Positions 25,447 to 33,374 of a stretch of 64,000 nucleotides of DNA are shown here, in pieces. This stretch comes from Desulfuromonadales bacterium. Its GTDB lineage: Bacteria > Desulfobacterota > Desulfuromonadia > Desulfuromonadales > Geopsychrobacteraceae. Location: positions 1 through 64,000 of the forward strand of contig JAHYIY010000006.1 of the NCBI GenBank assembly GCA_019429255.1, in the 5' to 3' direction. The notes beneath the pieces are model-generated. The model did no database searches. It was not told the origin of the DNA and saw nothing but the letters and a program-made list of their open reading frames with translations. Within the stretch, counting starts at the first letter, position 1. Every line of letters begins with the position of its first letter. The position numbers and the translations under genes are program-made.

Positions 25447-26247
25447 ATGCCTGAACTACAACACGGGCTGATCTATGGAGCGTTTTTCTCCTATGTCGTA
25501 GCAGTGTTCCTTTATGTGTGCCATTTCCGCCGGCGTCTGACCTGGTTGTGGCGCAGTGCTTTTGTGATGGTACTCCTCGGTTTTGGGCTACAGACATTAT
25601 GCCTGGCATTGCGCTGGATTATCGCCGGCTACCTGCCGATCACCAATCTGTTCAATACCCAGTTTTTTTTCAGCTGGTGTCTGGCAGCGACCTATCTGTA
25701 CGTCGAATTACGTTACCGGATTCACGGCGCCGGCCTGTTTGTGATGTTTTGCTGTCTGCTGCTGTTTGCCAGTGTGCTGACCCGTGATCCGGCGATTCCA
25801 CCCCTGATTCCGGCACTGGATACCCCCCTGTTTACCCTGCACGTGACTACTTCGTTTGCCGGCTACGCTTTTTTTGCCATGGCGTTTTCCATGGGGGTGC
25901 TGTATCTGGCGCAGCGCTGGGTCGGCAGTTCCCTGCTACCGGAACTGAAGCTGCTGCGCAAAATCAACGAGGAGGCGGTTTTTCTCGGCTTTTGTCTGTT
26001 CACTCTGTGCCTGATCTTTGGCGGCATCTGGGCCTATGTTGCCTGGGGGTATTACTTCTCCTGGAATATCAAGGGGGTCTGGTCAAGTCTGGTGTGGCTC
26101 TTTTACGGCGGCATGTGTCACGCCAAGTTCGTGCGGCGCTGGCAGGGCACCGGTTACGCTATCCTGTCGATCGCCGGTTTTGCCCTGGTTCTGTTTACCT
26201 ATATCGGGATTGGTGTGCTGCTCAGCAGTAACCACCCCTTGACGTGA
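25447..26247 (+). CDS. ccsA: Cytochrome c biogenesis protein CcsA/CcsB (system II), divergent WWD
   Basis: A 266-residue protein with about eight membrane helices, of the CcsA/CcmC haem-handling superfamily that presents haem to apocytochromes c. External histidine candidates are present at 132 (LHVTTSFAGYA) and 225 (GGMCHAKF). The WWD segment at 200-212 reads WGYYFSWNIKGVW. The usual form is WGxYWxWDPKExW, so Phe replaces a Trp and Asn replaces the Asp. The ATG follows an AGAGGG site. It is followed directly by resB, as expected for a system II pair. Confidence 0.88.
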   Translation: MPELQHGLIYGAFFSYVVAVFLYVCHFRRRLTWLWRSAFVMVLLGFGLQTLCLALRWIIAGYLPITNLFNTQFFFSWCLAATYLYVELRYRIHGAGLFVMFCCLLLFASVLTRDPAIPPLIPALDTPLFTLHVTTSFAGYAFFAMAFSMGVLYLAQRWVGSSLLPELKLLRKINEEAVFLGFCLFTLCLIFGGIWAYVAWGYYFSWNIKGVWSSLVWLFYGGMCHAKFVRRWQGTGYAILSIAGFALVLFTYIGIGVLLSSNHPLT

Positions 26248-26258
26248 TGGAGGTTGGG

Positions 26259-27044
26259 ATGTCAGCAAACCTCTCATGGTTTCAGCGTCTTTGGTCGCTG
26301 CTCTGTTCGCTGAAGCTGGCGATTGTCCTGGCCAGTTGTGCTACCTTGATGGCAGTGGGTGGGTCATTATTGATGCCGGCAAACCCGCGGGTGTTTGCCC
26401 CCCTTGACGAGAAGATCCTCAAGGACTGGCTGGTTGACATTGCCCTCCAGTCGCCAGCCCTTACCTGGTGGGTGCCGGTGGCGGCAGTGCTGGTGCTGCT
26501 GCTTGGGTTAAACACCCTGTGCTGCGTGATTGACTGGTTGTTGCATCTCCGCTCGCGCTGGCGCAAAAGTGGCGAATATCTTATCCATTTCGGATTTTTT
26601 TTGATTGTCTGCGCTTTTTTGTGGGGCAATCTGGCCGGTTATCGCGCCGGCGGACAACCGATCTTTGTCGGTCAGAGGGTTGAATTACCCCCTTACGGGC
26701 TTGTTCTCAAGCTCGAGGAGGTGAAACCGCTGGCAGGCCCTGGGGGGCGCATCATGGAGCTGGCCAACACCTTGGCGCTGTATCGTGATGACTCATTGCT
26801 TAAACAGGTCGAGGCGCGGGTTAACCATCCCCTGACCTGGCGTGGGCTGGTGGTGATTCCGACCGATGCCGGTCAGGTCATGATGGGGGGGCGGTTGCGC
26901 ACCTACAGTTTAATGACCGTCAACTATGATCCTGGTGCCAATCTGGCCCTGGTGGGGGCTGTCGCCATGGGGTGCGGCGTGCTGGTTGCATTGTTTTCCT
27001 TTTATCGCAAACGCTCCAGCGGAGACCATCCTGACATTGAGTAA
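26259..27044 (+). CDS. resB: ResB-like cytochrome c biogenesis protein
   Basis: A 261-residue membrane protein with a short ResB layout. It has an N-terminal helix after LWSLLCSLKLAIVLAS, two further helices (WWVPVAAVLVLLLGLNTLCCV and YLIHFGFFLIVCAFLWG), a periplasmic domain of about 110 residues and a final helix. ResB works with CcsA to deliver and attach haem to c-type cytochromes. Of several starts, ATG 26259 is best because GGAGG lies 5 nt upstream. At 261 residues it is shorter than many ResB proteins, as in small system II variants. Confidence 0.87.
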   Translation: MSANLSWFQRLWSLLCSLKLAIVLASCATLMAVGGSLLMPANPRVFAPLDEKILKDWLVDIALQSPALTWWVPVAAVLVLLLGLNTLCCVIDWLLHLRSRWRKSGEYLIHFGFFLIVCAFLWGNLAGYRAGGQPIFVGQRVELPPYGLVLKLEEVKPLAGPGGRIMELANTLALYRDDSLLKQVEARVNHPLTWRGLVVIPTDAGQVMMGGRLRTYSLMTVNYDPGANLALVGAVAMGCGVLVALFSFYRKRSSGDHPDIE

Positions 27045-27101
27045 CCTTGGTCGGACACCTCTACTCGGCGATTATTATCGTTTTAGCGTGGGAGAAGCAC
27101 G

Positions 27102-27659
27102 ATGAAAAAACAAAATAGCCTGATCCTGACCATTCTGGTCGTGTTCGGTATTTTCACGAGCGCTGGTCCGCTCACGGCGCAGGAGTCCGATCCGATTGCG
27201 GTCAAGGTCGGTGGCGTAGGAACGAATCCGCTGACCCGTTCAGCGGCGGTGTTGCTTTATGCCGAGGCGGAGAATCTGGTCTTGCCGATTTTTATCGGCA
27301 GCACCGAAGCCGGTGCCATCAGCCGCTATCTGGATGGGGTACGCACACCGCGGCCGATGACCCATGATCTGATCAGCAATCTGCTGGATGTGTTCGATGG
27401 GCAACTCGAGCGGGTTATCGTCAGCGACTTTCGTGACAGTACCTATTTGGCGCTGCTGGTGGTCCGCGTCGACGACAAGATCATCCACATCGACGCCCGT
27501 CCCAGCGATGCCATTGCCGTGGCATTGAAACAGGGGGTGCCGATTGTTGTCGAACGCAGGGTGCTGGAAGCCCTTGGCTATCTGCACGATGGCGACGAAT
27601 TTGTGCCACCGGCACATCCTCCGGCGTTAGAAGAGATTCCACCCACTGAGTGGATTTGA
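27102..27659 (+). CDS. Exported DUF151 (bifunctional nuclease-like) protein
   Basis: A 185-residue protein with a signal peptide (LILTILVVFGIFTSAGPLTAQ) and a DUF151/bifunctional nuclease-like domain. Matching features are VLPIFIGSTEAGAI, RPMTHDLISNLLD and the IDARPSDAIAVALK motif. DUF151 proteins are usually cytoplasmic, so the signal peptide is a notable feature of this copy. Nuclease activity has been claimed for plant relatives only, so function here is open. The ATG has a GGAG site. Confidence 0.85.
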   Translation: MKKQNSLILTILVVFGIFTSAGPLTAQESDPIAVKVGGVGTNPLTRSAAVLLYAEAENLVLPIFIGSTEAGAISRYLDGVRTPRPMTHDLISNLLDVFDGQLERVIVSDFRDSTYLALLVVRVDDKIIHIDARPSDAIAVALKQGVPIVVERRVLEALGYLHDGDEFVPPAHPPALEEIPPTEWI

Positions 27660-27671
27660 AGGAATGAGCCT

Positions 27672-27808
27672 ATGAACTGGGCGGTACTGTGTGCCGCCGG
27701 ACTGTTTGAAATCGGTTGGGCGCTGAGCCTGTCGTCGCCGTCCGGCTGATCAGCCTGTGGTTGATTATTGCCGGGTTGATTGGTTTGAAGCTGATGCCAC
27801 CGGGTTAG
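27672..27808 (+). pseudogene. Decayed SugE-like small multidrug resistance gene
   Basis: An ATG at 27672 opens a frame beginning MNWAVLCAAGLFEIGWAL, the N-terminus of SugE-like SMR exporters, but it stops after 25 codons. In a second frame, the text just downstream (LISLWLIIAGLIGLKLM) is the SugE C-terminal helix, ending at 27806-27808. The three middle helices are missing. An internal deletion with frame change has therefore destroyed the gene. Confidence 0.75.
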
Positions 27809-27834
27809 TATCCGGTGCCTCATTTGGCCTGCGC

Positions 27835-28228
27835 GTGCCAAGGAGTTAGGATTTAGCCGGCGGACGGAACCAAGGTCTGGACCCTGGCGCAGGCCGGTGG
27901 GATTGATGAGCCGCGTATCCTTATGTCCAGGGTCCATCGCGACCGGCGGATGATCGACTATATGGACTTTATCCTGACGGTTGAAGATTATCCCCGTGCC
28001 AAACCCCATCCTGACCCTTATCTGAGTGCTTTGCGCCGGTTCCAAGTGGCAGCCGATCAAGCTATCGTGGTTGAGGATTCCGCCCGCGGGCTCAAATCCG
28101 CTGTGGCGGCGGGGGTTGACTGTATTGTCGTACATAATGACTTCACCGCCAGCCACGATCTCTCGGCAGCGACCCTGAAGATTGGCGATATCCGTGAGTT
28201 GCCGGTGATGATGAAGGCACTTATATAA
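27835..28228 (+). pseudogene. Truncated HAD-family phosphatase (beta-phosphoglucomutase-like)
   Basis: An open frame ending at 28228 contains the C-terminal half of a HAD phosphatase: DYMDFILTVEDYPRAKPHPD with the conserved lysine, then IVVEDSARGLKSAVAAG with the acidic metal site. The N-terminal nucleophile motif (DxDGT) and cap are absent, and an in-frame TAG lies just upstream. With the adjacent sugE remnant this marks a 600-bp patch of decay. The longest ATG frame starts at 27923. A short functional protein is unlikely. Confidence 0.65.
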
Positions 28229-28318
28229 CGGGGCGGCTAAGCAGGCTGAAGCGGTGCCCAATGGACCTGTTTTTGAGAATCACGACACACAACGTTTAAC
28301 GGTTAAAATGGAGAGCCC

Positions 28319-29323
28319 ATGCGGATATTTCTGATCATGTTTATCCTGTTGTTTTCAGGCACAGTGTCGGCTTCAGCGCAGGAGTTGATTCAGGTTAAAC
28401 CCTTGTACACCACAAACATGTCACCGATTATCCAGATTTATGGTCTGCCGGCGGCTGAAGCCGGCGATCTCACTGCCGTAGGGGAACTGTCATTACGGGT
28501 TGTTGCTGAAGTGGCGAGCCATTACACGAAAGATGATAAGGGCGCCGAATCGGTTCTTTTCGATGGAGAAACCAGCCGCGCCATTGTCTCCATGCGTTAT
28601 GGTTTAGCCGAGAGGTGGGAGGTTGGCGTTGATGTGCCGATGATCTCCCATGATGGTGGTATGCTCGACAGTTTCATTGAAGGTTGGCACGATTTCTTCG
28701 GTCTGCCGCAAGGGGGACGAGACCGTGCCAGTCGCGATCAATTGCGGTACTATTACCAGCGCAACGATTCGGCCGCCCTCGATTATTCGGGCAGTAACGG
28801 CGGTGTTGGTGATCTCGCCCTGTTTGCTTCCTACCAGTTGCTCGCTGCTGAACCGGCTGCGCGCCGCGGTGTCGCCCTGCGCACCGGCATCAAATTACCG
28901 ACCGGCAACAGCAGCCGTCTACGTAGTAGCGGCGCAATGGATGCCCATTTACGGTTAACCGCCAGTGATGCCGAGACCTTGGGTGAGTGGAACACCACTC
29001 TGTTCGCCAGTGGCGGGGTCTTGTGGCTGGGCAAGGGGGATGTTCTGGAAGATCAGCAGCGCCGCTGGGTCGGCTTTGGCTCGATTGGTGTCGGCTGGAT
29101 GCCGTTATCCTGGGTCGATTTCAAGCTGCAGCTTGATGGTCATACCTCCTTTTACGACAACAGCAATTTATCCGAGATCAACGCATCTTCGTTGCAGCTG
29201 GGGATCGGCGGTTCATTGCATTTTTCCGAGCAAGTCAGCCTGGATCTGGCGGTCATCGAGGATGTTGTCGTTGGTAGCGCCGCTGATGTAGTGTTCCACA
29301 GCGCCTTGAATTGGCGATTTTGA
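28319..29323 (+). CDS. DUF3187-family outer membrane protein
   Basis: A 334-residue protein with a signal peptide (IFLIMFILLFSGTVSASAQ) and alternating hydrophobic-polar strands ending in phenylalanine (LNWRF), typical of an outer membrane beta-barrel. Features such as LPTGNSSRLRSSG and TGIKLPTGN fit the DUF3187 family. Its role is unknown. The ATG is preceded by GGAG. It lies after the decayed patch and before the radical SAM gene. Confidence 0.8.
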   Translation: MRIFLIMFILLFSGTVSASAQELIQVKPLYTTNMSPIIQIYGLPAAEAGDLTAVGELSLRVVAEVASHYTKDDKGAESVLFDGETSRAIVSMRYGLAERWEVGVDVPMISHDGGMLDSFIEGWHDFFGLPQGGRDRASRDQLRYYYQRNDSAALDYSGSNGGVGDLALFASYQLLAAEPAARRGVALRTGIKLPTGNSSRLRSSGAMDAHLRLTASDAETLGEWNTTLFASGGVLWLGKGDVLEDQQRRWVGFGSIGVGWMPLSWVDFKLQLDGHTSFYDNSNLSEINASSLQLGIGGSLHFSEQVSLDLAVIEDVVVGSAADVVFHSALNWRF

Positions 29324-29345
29324 GGGTTATGATAAGGCGATCGCT

Positions 29346-29393
29346 ATGGGAGAAATCTGCAAATTCTGTCAGGCCGTGAATCTATGTTTGTAA
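29346..29393 (+). CDS. Possible 15-residue cysteine-containing leader peptide
   Basis: A short frame with AAGG about 8 nt before its ATG encodes MGEICKFCQAVNLCL. Its stop lies 10 nt inside the radical SAM gene, so ribosomes finishing it could start the gene. The CxxC and a third cysteine make it noticeable next to an unassigned radical SAM enzyme. It may equally be chance. Confidence 0.2.
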   Translation: MGEICKFCQAVNLCL

Positions 29394-31003
29394 GTCATGA
29401 TGATCTACTGTGGATGTTAAGACAAGTCTACGGTCAAAGATTCAGACAGGAAGAACTGATCCGTAGATTCAGCAACCGTGGCATGTCCAGTTTATTGCCA
29501 TATGTTGCTGGAATCGAATCACTCTACAATCATCATGATGATAAGACGGACGTTCTAAACAAAGCGGTTCGTGCTTTAGCCGCCAGGATCAACCGGGAGA
29601 TTGATTCTGATCTTTTTCCAACCACAATAGCCTTTGCTGATTTGCAAGATCAATTGCTGCCGACCCTTATCCGTTCTATCGAGGATGAGGATTCTTCTGC
29701 CTTGGAAAAAGGGGCGCGGGTCAGCGTGCGGCTGGATAGTGACAGTCGTTATGTCAGACCCGGCAGCGAAGGTTTTATCACCGAAAAATGCAATGGTTCC
29801 TCGAGGATCCGGTTTTACTTTGCGGCCGGGCCCTATGGTACTGATACCTTATCAATCGAGATTGCTGATCAGGAGCTTCAGCTGTTGACGGTTGAAAAAC
29901 TTATTGCGCGGCACGGCGATGTTCCGGGCGTGGCACAGTATTTCTATAACGATTCCTTTTTAAGGGCGATGAAATCCAGTCTTGATCCCGCCGTCTATTC
30001 TTTTAGCTCCAACCTCGCTGTTCAATTCCTGCTTGATGCGGGTTTCCTGAAGGTTGATGGTGACGAACTTGTCGGTGTTCCGGACCGGATTTTCCCCGTG
30101 CTTGCCCCCGGCTTTGATCGAGCCTACCAGGATCCGAGCCTGTTCAGTTCTCCAACCTTGTCCTGTCCGCCATCCGAGCGCAAAGCCCACGTCTTGCGTT
30201 TGGAGTTAACCACCGGCTGTGATTATAATCGTTGCACCTTCTGTTCTGAATATACTGACCTGCCGGCAGTGACTAAATCTTTCGATCAATTCAAGGACCA
30301 TGTCGACCGGGTGGCTGATATTATTGGTTCAGAAAAATCTCGGATCCAGCGGCTGTTTATCGGCAGCGGCAATTCCCTGGGGGTGGATACCGGGTTGCTG
30401 GTGCGATGCCTGGGTTACGCAACCGACGTTTTTAAGCCCGAGAAAATTTCCCTGTATGGCCGGACAACGTCAATCCTGGAAAAGTCCGCTGACCAGTTGA
30501 ACCGACTCAAGCAAGCCGGGTTGTCCCTTATTTACTGGGGGCTGGAAAGCGGTTCTGATGAGATTCTGCATTATATCCACAAGGATTGCACCCGCGATGA
30601 CATGATCGAAGCGTCGAAAAAATTGGCCGCAGTGGGCATCGAGGTGTCTGCGATGTTGATGCCGGGGGTGGGTGGCCTGAAGTTTTCGCAACAGCATATT
30701 GAGGGAACCCAGAAACTGTTGCACAATATGGACATTAAATATCTGACCCTGCTCTCGATTAACCCCTCAGAGTCTTCATTGTACGAAAAAAACATGCAAG
30801 CCGAATCTGACAATCGGCATTTAACCCCCTATGAGGTCAATGCCCAGGTTTACCAGTTACTTGCAGGCCTGAAGCCGATGGGATTTTACATCGGCATGTT
30901 CACCGAAGAAATTGATCAGGCCAGCAGCAATACCAAACGCTTTAATTGCCAATTTACCGAGGCCAATAAGGAATTTTTGTTACGGGAATTCTGGAATGCG
31001 TAG
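29384..31003 (+). CDS. Radical SAM protein with unassigned 270-residue N-terminal region
   Basis: A 539-residue protein. The cluster motif, GCDYNRCTFCSEY, has cysteines at 279, 284 and 287, that is CX4CX2C rather than CX3CX2C. This spacing is seen in some COG1032-type proteins. The following barrel contains RLFIGSGNSLGVDT and LIYWGLESGSDEIL. The first 270 residues match no family I recognise; they include a helical start, a beta-rich centre (ARVSVRLDSDSRYVRPG) and a winged-helix-like part. The substrate is unknown. No partner genes other than ssb downstream and DUF3187 upstream are seen. Confidence 0.8.
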   Translation: MFVSHDDLLWMLRQVYGQRFRQEELIRRFSNRGMSSLLPYVAGIESLYNHHDDKTDVLNKAVRALAARINREIDSDLFPTTIAFADLQDQLLPTLIRSIEDEDSSALEKGARVSVRLDSDSRYVRPGSEGFITEKCNGSSRIRFYFAAGPYGTDTLSIEIADQELQLLTVEKLIARHGDVPGVAQYFYNDSFLRAMKSSLDPAVYSFSSNLAVQFLLDAGFLKVDGDELVGVPDRIFPVLAPGFDRAYQDPSLFSSPTLSCPPSERKAHVLRLELTTGCDYNRCTFCSEYTDLPAVTKSFDQFKDHVDRVADIIGSEKSRIQRLFIGSGNSLGVDTGLLVRCLGYATDVFKPEKISLYGRTTSILEKSADQLNRLKQAGLSLIYWGLESGSDEILHYIHKDCTRDDMIEASKKLAAVGIEVSAMLMPGVGGLKFSQQHIEGTQKLLHNMDIKYLTLLSINPSESSLYEKNMQAESDNRHLTPYEVNAQVYQLLAGLKPMGFYIGMFTEEIDQASSNTKRFNCQFTEANKEFLLREFWNA

Positions 31004-31132
31004 GGGCAAAAATCTTTCGCCTCTGTCGTTGGTTTTGTGAATAGGCTTTTAGTCTGTCCCTCAACAGTGTAGTATGCCAAGCTCATGACATTCTAAGAGT
31101 GTGATTATTATGTATAACATAAGGAGGTTTTC

Positions 31133-31609
31133 ATGTCGGTTAATAAGGTCATTCTGGTAGGCAATCTGGGGAAAGACCCGGAACTTCGTTATACCCCGTC
31201 CGGCACGGCAGTGGCGACATTCTCGCTGGCGACCACAGAGCGCTACAAGGATCGTGAAGGTCAAAGGCAGGAAAAGACCGAGTGGCATAATATTGTCGCC
31301 TGGCGGCAACTGGCGGAAATCTGTGGCAAGTTTCTCCACAAGGGGAAACAGGTCTACATTGAGGGGAAAATCCAGACTCGTTCCTATGACGATCGTGATG
31401 GTAACAAGCGCTATATTACCGAGATTGTGATGGACCAAATGCAGATGCTTGGCAGCAAGGATGACGGACAACAGGGTGGCGGCGGTTACGGAGCCCAGCA
31501 GGACAGCGGCTCGTCTGCGCGCGGTGGCCAGCAGAAGTCGGCGGGCAGTTCGCGCGGGGAGGAGTTTGAAGAACCGGCATTTAACCCCGACGACGAAATT
31601 CCATTTTAG
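31133..31609 (+). CDS. ssb: Single-stranded DNA-binding protein
   Basis: A 158-residue SSB. The OB fold begins [21 protein letters not shown] and includes [23 protein letters not shown] glycine-, serine- and glutamine-rich linker follows, ending in the acidic tip DDEIPF that recruits replication and repair partners. A perfect AAGGAGG site precedes the ATG, and a terminator follows at 31642-31674, so it appears to be a single-gene unit. Confidence 0.97.
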   Translation: MSVNKVILVGNLGKDPELRYTPSGTAVATFSLATTERYKDREGQRQEKTEWHNIVAWRQLAEICGKFLHKGKQVYIEGKIQTRSYDDRDGNKRYITEIVMDQMQMLGSKDDGQQGGGGYGAQQDSGSSARGGQQKSAGSSRGEEFEEPAFNPDDEIPF

Positions 31610-31641
31610 TCGAAGGTGAACCAAATAAAAGTGTAAACTAT

Positions 31642-31674
31642 AAAGCGCAGCCTATTAAGGTTGCGCTTTTAATT
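31642..31674 (+). terminator. Rho-independent terminator of ssb
   Basis: AAAGCGCAGCC (31642-31652) pairs with GGTTGCGCTTT (31659-31669) with one G-U, around the 6-nt loop TATTAA. The stem runs into TTTTAATTTT. It lies 33 bp after the ssb stop. Confidence 0.9.
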
Positions 31675-31733
31675 TTCCTGCACGCATCAGGTGACCAATA
31701 TCATTTTTTTGAGGAGAGGATCTGAGATCAGAG

Positions 31734-32420
31734 ATGCCCCTACGTTTGGCCAGTTACAACATTCACCGTTGTTACGGACGTGCCGGGTTCTACGATCCGG
31801 AAAGTATCAAGGCAGTTCTTGACACCCTTGATGCTCACATTATCGCTCTGCAGGAGGTGGAACTGCTGCATCGCGACCCTGGTCTGCTCGACTTTCTCTG
31901 TGTCGGCAAACCCTGGCAGGCCCTGCACGATATCACCATGAACCGCACCAGCGGTCACTACGGTAACGCATTGTTAACCTCTTTACCGATACTCTCCATA
32001 GAGCGTCACGATCTCAGCGTTGCCGGCAGAGAACCACGGGGCGCGCTGCATGTTATTTTGGATAATCATGGGAAAAAAGTTGAGGTGATGGCAACCCATC
32101 TGGGCTTACGGCCCGCTGAACGGCGCGCGCAGATTCAGGCGTTACTGCAGCGGCTACAGGCATCTCCGGGAGAGCATACCAAGGTGTTGCTCGGGGATCT
32201 GAACGAGTGGTTTCTATGGGGGCGGCCGCTGCGGTGGTTACAACGGAATTTTTCAGCTACGCCTGCTCCGCGCACCTTCCCTGCGCGCTGGCCGTTGTTT
32301 GCCCTCGACCGAATCTGGGTCAAACCGCGGAGAAAATTAGTGCGATTGAGTGTGCCACGCAGTCCTCTGATCCGCCGGGCATCAGACCACTTACCGCTGG
32401 TCGCGGAGCTGTGTGATTGA
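31734..32420 (+). CDS. Endonuclease/exonuclease/phosphatase-family hydrolase
   Basis: A 228-residue EEP-fold enzyme. Typical motifs are LRLASYNIHRCYG (metal-binding Asn), ALQEVELL (catalytic Glu), GNALLTSLPI, ATHLGLRPAERRAQ, LLGDLNEWF (Asp/Asn pair) and RASDHLPLVAEL (terminal Asp-His). The superfamily includes nucleases, sphingomyelinases and phosphoinositide phosphatases; YbhP in E. coli lies near cardiolipin synthase. Here it precedes a VTT membrane protein by about 200 bp, so a membrane-lipid phosphodiester substrate is plausible but unproven. Confidence 0.88.
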   Translation: MPLRLASYNIHRCYGRAGFYDPESIKAVLDTLDAHIIALQEVELLHRDPGLLDFLCVGKPWQALHDITMNRTSGHYGNALLTSLPILSIERHDLSVAGREPRGALHVILDNHGKKVEVMATHLGLRPAERRAQIQALLQRLQASPGEHTKVLLGDLNEWFLWGRPLRWLQRNFSATPAPRTFPARWPLFALDRIWVKPRRKLVRLSVPRSPLIRRASDHLPLVAELCD

Positions 32421-32621
32421 CTGGTTTATAAATGCAAAATAGCTAACCTCCTGATTTATCGAAGCCAATGCTTAAGTTCACTCCTGTCTTTTTCTGTAAA
32501 AATACACACCCGTTGCCGCTGTCGAATCCGCTTCAATGAACACTGGAGCGTGGCGCAGTGGACATTGATATATATACAGCCGGTGATAGACTTTCCTGAT
32601 AATCACAAACTCAGGAATTAT

Positions 32622-33374
32622 ATGAATCAGGGTCCATTCAGACATGACCGCATGCGCAAACAATCACCGTTATTGGCCATTTCTGCCAGTGTGCTTTTCG
32701 TCGCGCTGCTGCTGGCAGTGATGGTCTATTTCGATGTTCATGAACAGCTGCTGCAGTTGCTACGCTGGGTCGATACCAAAGGGGCGTGGTCGGCGTTGCT
32801 GTTCATCCTGATTATGGCAGCTGTGGTTGTGCTGGTGCTGCCGGGGGTGCTGCTGACCACCGGTGCTGGTTTTGTTTTCGGCGTAGTCGAAGGTTCCATC
32901 TATGTCGTTATTGGGACAACCCTCGGTGCAACCTTTGCGTTTTTGATTGCTCGCTATCTTTTCGGACAGAGAGCACGATCTTTTGTCATATCCCGAGCTA
33001 AATTACGCCTGTTAAGTGACGAGCTCACACCGCAGGGGTGGAAGATCGTGCTACTGACGCGCTTGATCCCTTTTTTTCCGGGCAAGCTTTCCAACTATTT
33101 TTTCGGCTTGACGTCATTTTCGTTGCCCGGATTTGTTGCCGGTTCGCTGCTCGGTTTTGTCCCTTTTTCTATTCATAATGTCTATCTCGGTTCCATTGCT
33201 GTTGATATCAGCGCGCAAGCCGTCGGAAGTCTGGATCGTTCACCTCTGGGATGGGTTGTGTACGCGGCTGGTTTTCTAGCCACCGTCATCGCAGTTATTT
33301 ACTTTAACCACCTCGCTCGTCGTGCATTGAAAAAATATATGAGTCATGGCAGCGGTGAGGAGAAATCATTTTGA
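32622..33374 (+). CDS. TVP38/TMEM64-family (VTT domain) membrane protein
   Basis: A 250-residue protein with five to six membrane helices. It has the VTT/DedA-like signature: LPGVLLTTGAGFVFG, GTTLGATFAFLIARYL, and LLTRLIPFFPGKLSNYFFGLTSF. Family members are linked to lipid scrambling or proton-coupled transport. The ATG at 32622 with an AGGAA site is preferred over the longest frame from 32550; ATG 32652 is an alternative. Its stop overlaps the TTG start of the glycosidase-like gene (TTGA), so the two are coupled. Confidence 0.9.
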   Translation: MNQGPFRHDRMRKQSPLLAISASVLFVALLLAVMVYFDVHEQLLQLLRWVDTKGAWSALLFILIMAAVVVLVLPGVLLTTGAGFVFGVVEGSIYVVIGTTLGATFAFLIARYLFGQRARSFVISRAKLRLLSDELTPQGWKIVLLTRLIPFFPGKLSNYFFGLTSFSLPGFVAGSLLGFVPFSIHNVYLGSIAVDISAQAVGSLDRSPLGWVVYAAGFLATVIAVIYFNHLARRALKKYMSHGSGEEKSF

